Notes: generated by a model not told the origin, from the letters alone. DNA of 64,000 bases from DATJGR01 sp963787045 (GCA_963787045.1 CAWBBR010000021.1:62001-126000); one strand, 5' to 3'. Shown: positions 1 to 9,738, counted from the stretch's first letter. Translations and numbers: made by a program.

Positions 1-268
1 ACGATGCCGAGAACGCGCCATCCGCCGTCGTCAACGTGGGGCGTCCGTTGATCAGCGACGGCGCAACCGCGGTGATCTGCTTCTGCGTCTCCGCATACTT
101 GCTGGCGGTGCCAACCTTGAGATCCTGAATCTGCGTGCTGAGCGCCTGAACCTGCTCTTCCAGCGCTTTGATCTTCGCGTCGGTCTCTGCATCTGCCGCG
201 CTGGCGGGAATCGCCAACACGGCCGATAAGCCGCCAAGCCATGCCGCCAAGAACCGTTCTACTTTCAT
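1..268 (-). CDS. Phosphate-selective porin O/P-like protein, N-terminal fragment
   Basis: The first 89 codons of an outer-membrane porin run off the left edge. The visible part is a Sec signal peptide with a likely cut after ASA at residue 24, a short coiled-coil (DAKIKALEEQVQALS) and the start of a barrel domain (NGRPTLTTADG), the layout of OprO/OprP-family porins. Such porins form anion channels; here the location beside sulfur-starvation genes suggests sulfate or organosulfonate rather than phosphate, which is inference. A copy of the 25-bp motif found in front of oscA and the sulfatase lies about 200 bp upstream (471-495). Confidence 0.8.
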   Translation of the reverse strand, partial: MKVERFLAAWLGGLSAVLAIPASAADAETDAKIKALEEQVQALSTQIQDLKVGTASKYAETQKQITAVAPSLINGRPTLTTADGAFSAS

Positions 269-470
269 GTTCGTGCCCCAAAAAAATTGAAAGAAAATGC
301 GGCGTGCTCCACGCCGCGAGCGACGCGACTGCGCCGCACTGTCAGGCGCAACAATGTGTTGCATTTCATGATGCTGAAATCCCCATGGTGGTCTGGTTTA
401 GCGGCAGATCGGCGCCACTGGCCGCACCATCGAGAGGCGCGGCACTATCTTGTGGCGCTTTTTATTCGAT

Positions 471-495
471 TATCTCTACCGTGTCTATGGAGTTT
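471..495. promoter_or_regulatory. Shared 25-bp sulfur-regulon motif, copy 1 (porin promoter)
   Basis: This site matches copy 2 (856-880) at 19 of 25 positions and copy 3 (2721-2745) at 15 of 25. All three share ATCT-n-TAC-n4-TC-n-AT-n2-AGTT. The core is an imperfect dyad (CTCTA, 9 bp, TGGAG). It lies in the long leader region of the porin gene. Binding by the nearby Rrf2 protein is a proposal. Confidence 0.6.
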
Positions 496-555
496 ATGTC
501 ACAAGTCCATAACGATCCGACATATGCACCCGATAACTACGCGGAGTGAAACGGT

Positions 556-768
556 CTACTTGGGAAATTCGGCAAACGGTTCGTTCGGCAAACGGATCTT
601 CTCCGTTCGCTCGATCTGAACGACCCGCCCGTCGTGAATCGTGATTTCGACAGTGCCGAATCGCAGTTCAGAGACCACTCGGGCAATCCGTTCGTAGACC
701 GAGTTCCGATCGAACGAAGCGCCCTGCGATGCCTGTCCGACCTGACGTTTCGGATATGTCGCACTCAC
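556..768 (-). CDS. oscA: OscA-like sulfur-starvation protein (DUF2292/YezD family)
   Basis: A 70-residue protein with the DUF2292 core (FGTVEITIHDGRVVQIE). OscA of Pseudomonas belongs to this family and is needed in the sulfur-starvation response and chromate tolerance; its biochemical role is unknown. The GTG at 768 is chosen because GGGAAGG sits just upstream; the longer ATG form starting at 813 has no such signal and adds a non-conserved stretch. It is divergent from the Rrf2 gene, and the two share the motif at 856-880. A paralogue lies at 12020-12202. Confidence 0.8.
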   Translation of the reverse strand: MSATYPKRQVGQASQGASFDRNSVYERIARVVSELRFGTVEITIHDGRVVQIERTEKIRLPNEPFAEFPK

Positions 769-855
769 TGACTTCCCTTCCCTTGCTCGTGATGTTCTTG
801 GTGTGTGCCGCACTCACAGCGTGTGGCGCAATCACACGAGCGCTTTGTACGCGAT

Positions 856-880
856 AATCTCTACTACGTCTATAGAGTTA
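856..880. promoter_or_regulatory. Shared 25-bp sulfur-regulon motif, copy 2 (oscA / rrf2 intergenic)
   Basis: The most symmetrical copy: CTCTA, 9 bp, TAGAG. It lies between the divergent oscA-like and Rrf2 genes, as expected for an autoregulated local regulator. It matches the copies in front of the porin and of the sulfatase at 19 of 25 positions each. Confidence 0.65.
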
Positions 881-1001
881 ACATATAAGATCGATAACAA
901 AGTGCTCTATGGTCATAAAGACCAACCCTGCGCTTGACCTCGACGGCAAAGCGCAGAAGATAGGCACGCCTCATTGGACTGACGAATAGGACCGACACAG
1001 G

Positions 1002-1457
1002 ATGCTGTCCCAGAAAGCCCGCTACGCGTTGCGCGCACTAACGGCACTTGCAGAACTGGAACCAGGTGCCCAAGCGCAAATCGCGGAGATTGCCGACGAA
1101 GCGCGCGTACCGAGAAAGTTTCTCGAACAGATTCTGCTCGACCTGAAGAAGCGCGGCCTCGTGCACAGCACGCGCGGCAAACTCGGCGGCTATACGCTCG
1201 GCAGGCCGGCAAGCGAAATCGAACTGGCCGAAGTGATACGTACCATCGACGGGCCGCTCGCGCTGTCGCCGTGCGCCAGCCGCATGGCATATAGAAAGTG
1301 CGACGACTGTCTCGACGCCGACACGTGTCCGATCCGGAAGGTATTGCTCGAAGTGCGCGACGCCACGGCAGACATCCTCGAGAACCGCAGCGTCGCCAGC
1401 ATGATCGAAAAGCCCGCTGTCCGACGGCGCAAGACCCCGTCTCGAAAGCGCGCCTAG
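1002..1457 (+). CDS. Rrf2-family transcriptional regulator (CymR-like)
   Basis: A 151-residue winged-helix repressor of the Rrf2 family, which includes IscR, NsrR and the cysteine regulator CymR. The N-terminal half (MLSQKARYALRAL, then the recognition helix near VPRKFLEQILLDL and the wing STRGKLGGYTL) is canonical. Four cysteines (C91, C100, C103, C109) occupy the region that binds an Fe-S cluster in IscR/NsrR, but their spacing differs from the usual three-cysteine pattern. The basic C-terminal tail (RRRKTPSRKR) is unusual. Its divergent partner is oscA, and the shared motif between them makes it the best candidate for local control of sulfur genes. Confidence 0.85.
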   Translation: MLSQKARYALRALTALAELEPGAQAQIAEIADEARVPRKFLEQILLDLKKRGLVHSTRGKLGGYTLGRPASEIELAEVIRTIDGPLALSPCASRMAYRKCDDCLDADTCPIRKVLLEVRDATADILENRSVASMIEKPAVRRRKTPSRKRA

Positions 1458-1563
1458 TCATCGTTCTTCGCTTACGCGCCGCCCAACGTCATCGCGCAGG
1501 CTCCCCTATATTCCCTGTCAGCTCCGTCTGAATCCCGTTCGCGATTCATCGACTCCGGCAGGT

Positions 1564-2318
1564 TCAGTATCGAATGGCGCCGGGTAACCCGCCGCCGACA
1601 TTGATCGCGTCGCCGTTGAGGAGACGCTCTGGCGGCGACGCGAAAAACGCGACCACGTACGCGATCTTGGCGTCGACGATGCGGCCGATGGTACTGGAGC
1701 TCGCGCGCGCACTTCGCGCTCTGCGGGTCGGTGCGCTCGGTGCGCGTCACACCCGGGTGCACGGCGACCACGTTCACGCCCTTGGGGCCGAGCTCGTCGG
1801 CGAGGTTCTTGGTGATCGCGGCGACGCCGACGTTGCGCAGCGTCGCGACGGGTCGGCCGGTGTTGTGGATGGCGAGGCCGCCGATGTTGATGATGCGGCC
1901 CCAGCCGTTGGCGACCAGGTGAGGCGCGGCGGCGCGCGCCGTGCGCAGGTAGCCGACGACCTTGATGTTGATGTCCTCGAGCGCCTGCTCGTCGACCATG
2001 TGGGCGAGCTGGTGGCGGTGGAGATGCCTCCTGGCAGCGCCGCGTCGTTGACCAGGATGTCGAGCCCGCCGAGCTCGGCGACGGCACTCGCCACGAGCGC
2101 ATCGACGTCGAGCTTCGACGCCGTGTCGACCGTGATCGGGACGATGCGACGACCGGTCTCGGCGCCGATCTCGTTGGCGGTCGCGTCGAGCTCCGCGCGC
2201 CGCGCGCGGCGATCACGACGTCGACACCCTCGGAGGCGAGCTGCCGGGCGATCACTTTGCCGATGCCACGGCTGGCGCCGGTGACGATCGCGCGTTTACC
2301 GTTGAGTTCGAGATCCAT
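1564..2318 (-). CDS. Short-chain dehydrogenase/reductase, frameshifted, atypical active site
   Basis: The three frames together encode a protein of about 250 residues: a Rossmann start (MDLELNGKRAIVTGASRGIG), ELGGLDILVNDAA in the middle, ADELGPKGVNVVAVHPG, and a normal end (RLLNGDAINVGGG). At least three frameshifts, near 2205, 2025 and 1710, break the gene as read. Where classical SDRs have YxxxK, this protein reads RNVGVAAITK: the lysine is kept but tyrosine is absent, so it belongs to an atypical SDR branch and its activity cannot be assumed. It is convergent with the Rrf2 gene, with no clear operon partner. Confidence 0.7.
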
Positions 2319-2720
2319 TCACCGCACCTCAGTTCATCCGTTGGTTTTACATACGATGCAGCGTAGTTTCACGCCGCATTGTATGTGTTGGCCTGCTTAG
2401 CAATTTCCTTGCCAACGGATCGCCTGCGCCGCAAGCGGTTGCGGCGCGGGGTCCGCACCTGAGCTTCGCAAAAGCTCGCCAGCCGCAACGCGGCTGAGCA
2501 CCGCGACTCGATGAACGTGTCGGGTTGCTGACTTTGCAGCAGTTGCGACGCAGAGTTGTTGGCGCGCGCAACACCCCTCGGGTCGAGCGCAGGGTGTAAA
2601 TCGACGCGCCACGAGCGCGCCCATGCGGCCGACCTTGCGCGGACCCTGGCCGAGGGCAGCTGAGAGCTCCCAAACGACCTTATTAGACCGCGATCGCAGC
2701 GGAGGCTGATCTCATTCTTT
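2319..2720. other. Intergenic region without a convincing gene
   Basis: About 400 bp between the SDR gene and the sulfatase promoter. Short open frames here have no family signature, plausible start or conserved codon pattern. The only structure seen is a hairpin at 2426-2447 (GCGCCGCAA, 4-nt loop, TTGCGGCGC) without a T-run. Confidence 0.5.
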
Positions 2721-2745
2721 AATCTATACTAATTCGATCAAGTTA
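2721..2745. promoter_or_regulatory. Shared 25-bp sulfur-regulon motif, copy 3 (sulfatase promoter)
   Basis: About 60 bp upstream of the sulfatase start, this site agrees with copy 2 at 19 of 25 positions, including all 15 that are invariant in the three copies. TATACT at 2725-2730, a good -10-like hexamer, lies within it, so a bound repressor would block transcription. A small inverted repeat (TTACC/GGTAA) follows directly at about 2743-2760. Confidence 0.6.
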
Positions 2746-2803
2746 CCTGACTAAAGGTAAATCCTGTGATATCAAACGCGCAACGAATTAATCGGAGCGG
2801 ACA

Positions 2804-4451
2804 ATGCGCGGGTATTGGGGTCGTTTTTTTGTATGGGGCGTGGCCATTGGATCGCTGCGGTCGGGCTGGCCGTCGCCGACCCGCGTCCGCCGAACTTCCT
2901 CGTGATCGTCGCCGATGACTTAGGCTTCTCCGACGTCGGCGCATTCGGCGGCGAGATCGAAACGCCGAACCTCGACGCCCTCGCCTACCAGGGATTGCGG
3001 TTGACCGGATTCCATTCGGCGCCGACCTGTTCGCCGACGCGTTCGATGCTGCTTTCGGGCACCGACAACCACGTCGCCGGGCTCGGCAGCATGGCGGAAC
3101 TGCTGGCGCCGAATCAGAAGGGCCAACGCGGCTTCGAGGGATATCTGAGCCCGAATGTCGCGTCGCTCGCCGAGCGCCTTCGCGACGGTGGCTACACGAC
3201 GATCATGTCCGGCAAGTGGCACCTCGGCGTCACGCCGGAAACGGATCCATCGAAGCGCGGCTTTCAGTACAGCTTTGCGTTGGTGCAGGGCGGCCACAAT
3301 CACTTCGGTCTGGGTCTGTCGACCGATCCGACGAAGGGCAACACGTATCGCGAGAACGGACAGACTCTCACCGAACTGCCGAAGGACTTCTATTCGAGCG
3401 ACTACTTCACCGACAGGCTGCTCGGGTTTCTTCAGCCAGACCGCCGGAAGCGGCAAGCCCTTCTTCGCGTACCTGACGTTCACCGCGCCGCACTGGCCGA
3501 TGCAGGCGCCGGCATCCGACATCGCGAAGTACCACGGCCGGTACGACGAAGGCTTCGACGCGCTGCGCGAATCGCGCCTCGCGCGCCAGGTCGAACTGGG
3601 CCTGCTCGATCCGTCCGTCGTCGCACACCAGCCGATCTTCAAGACCGGCAACTGGTCCAGCCTGTCGCCGGAACAGCAGGCGGAACAGGCGCGGCTGATG
3701 GAGATCTACGCCGCGATGGTCGACCGCCTCGACCGCAACGTCGGCCGCGTGATCGACTATCTCAAACGCACCGGCCAGTTCGACAATACGTTCATCCTGT
3801 TCACATCCGACAACGGCGCTGAGGGGGCAGACTTACGCGCCGGCACGATTCCGAACATCAAGCGAATGGTGGATGCCGCCGACAACGACCTGAACAACCT
3901 CGGCACAGGCACGTCGTATCTGGGATACGGTCCCGGTTGGGCACAGGCCGCCACTGCGCCGTCATGGCTGTACAAGGCGTACACCACGGAAGGCGGCACG
4001 CGCGTGCCGGCCTTCATCACGTACGGCGGCGCCAAGCGCCAGAGCGCAATCGGCACCGCGTTCGGCACGGTTGCCGATGTCGTGCCGACGTTTCTCGACA
4101 TCGCAGGACTACCGCCGGCCACCACCGAATTCGAAGGCAGAACGGTAGAACCCGTTCGCGGACGATCCTGGGCGAAGTATCTGGCCGGCGAATCCGAGAC
4201 GGTGCACGCGAACGACGAAGCCACCGGCTGGGAACTGTTCGGCGCGCGCGCATTGCGCCAGGGCGATTGGAAGGTGGTGCACCTGTTCGACGGCAGCTGG
4301 CAGTTGTTCGACGTTGCGAAGGATCCGGGCGAGACGACCGATCTCGCGAGTTCGGAACCGAGGCGTCTGAAGCAGCTGATCGCCGCGTGGAATCGCTACG
4401 CGAAAGGATGTGGGCGTGATACTTCCGAGCGAGGCGCCGTACCGGCCGTAG
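2804..4451 (+). CDS. atsA: Arylsulfatase, AtsA type (frameshifted)
   Basis: Hydrolyses sulfate esters to release sulfate under sulfur limitation. Strongly similar to Pseudomonas AtsA throughout: metal-binding VADDLG, the formylglycine motif CSPTR (Cys about residue 76), SGKWHLG, TSDNGAE and the end WELFGARALRQGDWK. Three single-base indels, near 2855, 3425 and 4405, interrupt it; correcting the last gives a natural end ILPSEAPYRP and the stop at 4449-4451. ATG 2804 has GGAG upstream and, after the first correction, gives a hydrophobic leader ending AVGLAVA. P. aeruginosa AtsA has no leader, so export here would be a real difference. The shared motif sits in its promoter. Confidence 0.88.
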
Positions 4452-4595
4452 TTCCAAGGATCCACCGTCGATGACGCGACCACCCGCTACCGTGTTTCCC
4501 CAACGATTGAGCGCCGCCCGTAGTCGTCCGACAGTCCATTGACGTTCTCGATTTTGCGTTTGCCATCGATCGCCGCCGAGCAGTAGGCTCGATCA

Positions 4596-4901
4596 ATGAT
4601 CGCTCGGGTACGCAAACACCTCGCACGATGGCGCACCGGCATCGTTGTTGGTCTGTTCGCATTTGTGATCGGACAGACAATCAGCCTGGCGCACGCCTCC
4701 GACGCTTCACTGCATCCGAACGGCGAGCCTTGTCAGATCTGTCAGGCGATCGGCCACGCCGCTGCGCCGCCGACCCCCGCCACGGCACCTGTCGCATTCC
4801 TCCAGTTCATCGTTGCGGCAATCTGTGCGCAGTTCATCGTCGCAGTCCTGCGTCCTACGTTCTCCTCGCACGCACCGCGCGCGCCTCCCGCGTTCCTCTG
4901 A
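4596..4901 (+). CDS. DUF2946-like small membrane/periplasmic protein
   Basis: A 101-residue protein with a membrane segment near residues 15-32, a CxxC motif (PCQICQA, residues about 46-52), a proline/alanine-rich stretch and a second hydrophobic segment. This matches the DUF2946 pattern of short proteins often encoded beside TonB-dependent receptors, where a metal or thiol role is suspected but unproven. The receptor gene starts 77 bp downstream, past a strong hairpin, so joint transcription is likely. Confidence 0.6.
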   Translation: MIARVRKHLARWRTGIVVGLFAFVIGQTISLAHASDASLHPNGEPCQICQAIGHAAAPPTPATAPVAFLQFIVAAICAQFIVAVLRPTFSSHAPRAPPAFL

Positions 4902-4920
4902 TTGATCTGTTCACGTAGGC

Positions 4921-4944
4921 ACGCTCATCGAAACCGATGAGCGT
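4921..4944 (+). promoter_or_regulatory. Perfect 10-bp hairpin between DUF2946-like and TonB receptor genes
   Basis: ACGCTCATCG, a 4-base loop AAAC, and the exact complement CGATGAGCGT lie 19 bp after one stop codon and 34 bp before the next start. No T-run follows, so it may be an mRNA-stabilising or attenuating structure rather than a simple terminator. Confidence 0.5.
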
Positions 4945-4978
4945 CGGCGTTTACCGACAATTCGAGAGGATTATTCCA

Positions 4979-7154
4979 ATGAAGCCGAAATACATGGCCG
5001 CGCTCGCGATTTCCTGCGCGATCGCAGCGCAGGGTCACGCTGAGCCGAACGACCCACCGACAAACAACACCAATGCGGGCTCCGGCGCCGGCAATACGGT
5101 CGAGACCATCGAGGTCACCGCCGAGCGCTTGAACGACAAACGCGCAGGCATCGAGACGCAGACCGGCGCATCGACCTACACGATCGACGAAGCCGCCATC
5201 GACGCGACGCCGGGTGGCGACAACACGCTGCTGAACCAGGTCATCCTGCAGGCCCCCGACGTGGTGCAGGACTCGTTCGGCCAGTTCCACGTCCGCGGCG
5301 ACCACAACGACCTGCAGTACCGCCTCAACGGCATGATCCTGCCCGAAGGCATCAGCGTCTTCGGCCAGACGCTGAGCCCGCGGCTGATCTCGACGTTGCA
5401 GCTGATCACCGGCGCGCTGCCGGCGCAGTACGGCCTGCGCACCGCCGGCATCATCGACATCACGACCAAGAGCGGCCTGGTCAGATCCGGGCGGATCGAT
5501 CTCGCTGTACGGCGGCAGCCACGGCACGTTCGAGCCGAGCGTCGACTACGGCGGCAGCTCCGGACAACCTCAACTACTTCGTGACGCGGCGACTATGTCA
5601 GCAGCGATCTGGGCATCGAGTCGCCCGACGGCAGTACCGATCCGCTGCACGATCGACACCGACCCAGTATCACGGCTTCGGCTATTTCGAGGACATCCTC
5701 GACGCGGACAACCGCCTGTCGCTGATCGTCGGCACTTCGAACGGCAACTTCCAGATTCCCAACCAGCGCGGCCTGCAGCCCTCGACTGGGCCTCACCGTC
5801 GACGGCCAGACCGACTTTCCGAGCGACGACCTCGACGAGAATCAGCGCGAGCTGACGAACTTCGCGATCGTCAGCTGGCAGCATTCGCAAGGGCGCGCTC
5901 GACTGGCAGACCGTCGTTCAGCACGCGCTATTCGAGGCTGGCCTTCACGCCGAGTCCGCTCGGCGATCTGCTCTACGACGGGCATCGCGCAGAACGCCTA
6001 CAAGCGCGACATCGCCACTCGGCTGGCAGACCGACGTCTCGTATCAAGCTGAACGATGCGCACACGCTGCGCGCGGGCTGGTACGTGCAGCACGACGACG
6101 CCAGGACCGACGCGACATCGCAGGTCCTGCCGACCGACGCCGCGGGTATCCAGACCAGCGATGTGCCGATCACCATCGCCGACAACGGCTCGCCAGTCGC
6201 AATGGATCGAAAGCGCTCTATCTGCAGGATGAATGGAGCGCGGCTCAGTCGCTGACGATCAACTACGGACTGCGCTTCGACCACTACGACGGCTTCTCGA
6301 ACGGCGACCAGGTCAGCCCGCGAATCAACGCCGTCTGGAGCTGCGGCACCGGACACCACCGTACACGCCGGCTATTCGCGCTATTTCACGCCGCCGCCGT
6401 TCGAACTCGTCGGCAGCGAGACCGTATCGAAGTTCGCCAACACCACCGCCGGCGCCCGAGGTCACGCTCGACGACGCCGCCCAAGGCCGAGCGCGCCGGA
6501 CTACTACGATGTCGGCTTGCAGCAGAAGCTGTTCGACGGACTGACGCGTGGGCGTCGACGGCTACTATCGGCACTCGGCAACCTGATCGACGAGGGCCAG
6601 TTCGGCGCGCCGATCATCCTGACGCCGTTCAACTACCACGACGGCCGCATCGAAGGGCATCGAGTTCACCGCCAACTATCAGAGCAACGCGTTATCGCTG
6701 TACGCGAACCTCGCCTTCCAGAGCGCCCACGGCCGCACGATCGAATCGGCGCAGTTCAACTTTGCGCAGGACGATCTCGACTACATCGCCACGCACTACA
6801 TCGACCTGGATCACGAGCAGGAAGTGCACGGCGTCGGGCGGGGCATCGTATCTGTGGGATCAGACTCGCTTCAGCGCCGACATGCTGTACGGCACCGGAT
6901 TACGCGCGGACCTGACGCTGGCCGACGGCAGCAGCGTGCCGAACGGCGATCATCTGCCGAGCTACACGCAGATCAACTTCGGCGTCAGTCGCGAGTTCCA
7001 TCTCACTGATGCCGGCGCACTGACGGTGCGACTCGATGTGATCAACGTGTTCGACCAGGTCTACGAGATTCGCGACGGCACCGGCGTCGGCGTCGGCGCT
7101 CCGCAGTACGGTCCGCGGCGCGGGATCTTTTTAGGGGTGTCGCAACAGCTGTAG
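4979..7154 (+). CDS. TonB-dependent receptor (heavily frameshifted)
   Basis: An outer-membrane receptor for energised uptake of an unknown ligand. ATG 4979 has AGAGGA eight bases upstream and begins a signal peptide ending in QGHA. The plug domain is intact (VETIEVTAERL, FGQFHVRGDHNDLQYRLNG, ALPAQYGLRTAGIIDITTKSG). From about 5490 to 6850 roughly ten single-base indels shift the frame, yet barrel strands read well in the right frames and the protein ends normally (YGPRRGIFLGVSQQL). Few in-frame stops appear after correction, which favours sequence errors over decay. Position next to the arylsulfatase suggests a sulfate-ester or other organosulfur ligand. Confidence 0.8.
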
Positions 7155-7253
7155 CGCGGCGCCCGCACACCGATTTGCTGGATTTCGCGCAGCACCTGCT
7201 GGCTAGCCAGCATTCGTTCGCGCGCCAGCCGCGGTTCTCCGCAGCTTTTCGAG

Positions 7254-7269
7254 TGGCACAGCTCTTGCT
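7254..7269 (+). promoter_or_regulatory. Sigma-54 (-24/-12) promoter for the AtsK-like/MFS/sfnR genes
   Basis: The sequence TGGCACAGCTCTTGCT matches the sigma-54 consensus TGGCAC-n5-TTGC(A/T), with exactly 10 bases between the GG and the GC. It lies 75 bp before the AtsK-like start codon. The third gene downstream encodes an SfnR-type sigma-54 activator, which supports the call. Confidence 0.7.
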
Positions 7270-7344
7270 CCGTCGTGCTGCACAGCGATCGGCGGCGCAC
7301 GTCGCGTCGCTGCATCGACAACACAGAACGTTAGGAGTAAGACG

Positions 7345-8291
7345 ATGAGTAAGGAAACAGCAGCACAAGTGACGGTGCACCCGTTGCCGGACGGATTGGC
7401 GCGGAGATCAGCGGTGTGCATCTCTCGGGAGACATCGACAAGAAACAGATCGCGGCGATTCGTCAGGCGCTGAACGATCACAAGGTGATCTTCTTCCGCG
7501 GCCAGCAGCATCTGACCGATGCCGGACAGGAGACCTTCGCGAATCTGTTGGGCAAACCGGTCGCGCATCCGACGGTGCCGGTCAAAGACGGTTCGACCTA
7601 TCTGCTCGAGATCGATTCGGCGCACGGCGGTCGCGCGAACTCGTGGCACACCGACGTCACGTTCGTCGATGCATATCCGTTCGCGTCGATTCTGCGCGCG
7701 GTGGTCATACCCGCGTCCGGCGGCGATACGTTGTGGGCCAACACCGTGTCTGCCTATCGCGACCTGCCGTCCGAACTGCGCGATCTCGCGGACAGGCTGT
7801 GGGCCGTCCATTCGAACGAGTACGACTATGCCGCGCGGCGCCCGGCGGCATCCGAGGAAGAATCGAAACGGTACCGCGATACGTTCACGTCGACGCTGTA
7901 CGAGACCGAGCATCCGGTCGTGCACATCCATCCGGAAACCGGCGAGCGCTCGTTGCTGCTGGGCCACTTCGTGAAGCGGATCGTCGGGTTGTCGAGCGCC
8001 GATTCGGCACACCTTTTCGCGTTGCTGCAGAGCCACGTGATCGCGCCGGAAAACACGGTGCGGTGGCGTTGGGCGGCCGGCGACGTCGCGATCTGGGACA
8101 ACCGCGCGACGCAACACTATGCGGTCAACGACTACGGCGATCAGCATCGTGTGGTGCGGCGCGTGACACTCGACGGCGTCGTGCCGGTGAGCGTCGACGG
8201 CCGGCGCAGCGTGACGCGCAAGAAAGAGGTCCGTGCGCCGCAGACAGGTCGTCAGGAAAGTCTCAAACCCGCGGCCGTCGCGGCGGCCTGA
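7345..8291 (+). CDS. AtsK-like alpha-ketoglutarate-dependent sulfate-ester dioxygenase, copy 1
   Basis: A TauD/TfdA-family Fe(II)/2-oxoglutarate dioxygenase of about 315 residues. Relatives (AtsK, TauD) split alkyl sulfates or sulfonates oxidatively, giving an aldehyde and sulfate or sulfite. The iron ligands are visible: HTD (H102, D104) and a distal histidine in ATQHYAVND (about H258), followed by the 2-oxoglutarate-binding arginine region HRVVRR. ATG 7345 has AGGAG upstream; one missing base near 7400 shifts the frame, and restoring it gives GLGAEISGVHLSG. AtsK is the closest remembered relative, but the real substrate is unknown. The MFS gene starts 11 bp after its stop. A close paralogue lies at 12218-13126. 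Confidence 0.82.
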
Positions 8292-8302
8292 GGAAACGGC
8301 TG

Positions 8303-9738
8303 GTGGCTTCCGAAGCGGTATCGGTGCCGATGGCTGTCCTGCGCAATCACGCGCAGGACAGTCCGGATGTCCGCTCGATAGAGCAGCGCCTGCCCGGCGG
8401 GCGCCTTGCCGCGTTTGCTTCGATCGGGGTTCCCATCGCCGGCGCCGGTCTGCCTCTCGCGGTGTATCTGCCGGCGTTCTATGCCACCGAGTTCGGCCTG
8501 TCGTTGACGCTGATCGGACTCGTTCTGATGCTGGGTCGCATCTGGGACACGATCTCCGATCCGCTGATCGGTGCGATGAGCGATCGCACGCAGTCGCGGT
8601 TCGGTCGGCGGCGACCATGGATCGCCGCCGGCGGCGTGCTGTTCGCGTTCGCGTCGGCCGCGCTGTTCTTTCCACCCGCTGCGGTCGGTCCGGTCTATCT
8701 GGGCGCTGCGCTGTTCTTCTTCTATCTGGGCTGGACGATGATCCAGATTCCGGCGCTCGCGTGGTCCGGCGAACTTTCCGCGCGTTATCACGAGCGCACG
8801 CGCGTGGCGACGTACCAACAGGTCACTCACGCCGCGTCGCTGCTCCTGGTGCTCGTGCTGCCGACCATCGTCGATCAGCTGCGCCCCGGGTGACGGCCGT
8901 TTGAAGATCGCCGCGATGGGCGCGTTCATCCTCGTTACGTTGCTGCCCGCGCTGTTTCTCACGCTGACCGCATTTCCGGAGCGCGCGCCGCCGTTGCGGC
9001 CGAAGCAGCCGCTCGGTTTTCGCGTTGCATCGACGCTCATCCTCAAAGATGCCCTGCTGATGCGCGTGCTTGCATCGGATTTCGCGGTGACGCTGGCCCA
9101 AACCGTTCGCGGCACGCTGTTCGTATTCTTCGTCGCGTACTACATGGGCATGCCGAAGTGGGCGAGCGGCCTGTTCCTGTTCCAGTTCGTCTTCGGCGTG
9201 TTCGCCGCGCCGATCTGGTTGCGGATCGGCTATCGATTCGGCAAACACCGCACCGCCGTGCTCGGTGAACTCGTGCAGGCCGCGATCAACCTCGGCCTGC
9301 TGTGGGTGACGCCGCAGGCGCTGCCGCTGCTGTTGGGGCTGACGCTGGCGCAAGGACTGGCCCAGGGCTCCGGCAATCTGATGCTGCGCTCGATCGTCGC
9401 GGACGTGGCGGACAAACACCGGCTCGATGCTGGCGTCGACCGCACCGGTCTGTACTACTCCGTGTTCAGCCTCTCCGGGCAAAGGTGCCACTGCCGTAGC
9501 CGCCGGTATCGCGCTGCCGCTCATCGCGTGGCTCGGCTTCGATCCGAAAGCGACGAACGACGCAGCGACGCTGGAATCGCTGAAGTGGGTATTTGCGCTC
9601 GGCCCGGCAGTCGCGCATCTGATCTCGGCCGCGTTGATCCGCGGCTTCCCGCTCGACGAGACGCGGCATCGGGAAATCCGCGCGGCGCTCGAGACTCGCG
9701 AACGGAATCGCGTCGATCTCATTAACACGAGCAGATAG
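8303..9738 (+). CDS. MFS transporter, GPH (MelB-like) type, frameshifted
   Basis: A twelve-helix carrier of about 480 residues resembling glycoside-pentoside-hexuronide:cation symporters. Typical motifs are seen (GRIWDTISDPLIGAMSDRT, FGRRRPWI). GTG 8303 follows GAGGAAACGG at a good distance; ATG 8330 is an alternative. Two single-base indels break the frame, near 8888 (an extra G) and near 9480. It sits between an AtsK-like dioxygenase and sfnR in one direction with short gaps, so it probably imports an organosulfur compound or its desulfonated product. Confidence 0.78.

Noticed and set aside
2347..2673. Open frames of 75-108 codons upstream of the sulfatase
   Set aside because: Arginine-rich, no start signal and no family resemblance. 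The region is probably non-coding.
4979..7154. TonB receptor considered as several separate genes
   Set aside because: The pieces follow one another in correct order of a single receptor, from plug to last strand. They are one gene with indels.
7155..7344. Possible small gene between the TonB receptor and the AtsK-like gene
   Set aside because: Frames are open on both strands, but none has a start signal or conserved pattern. The region is explained as promoter and leader with the sigma-54 site.
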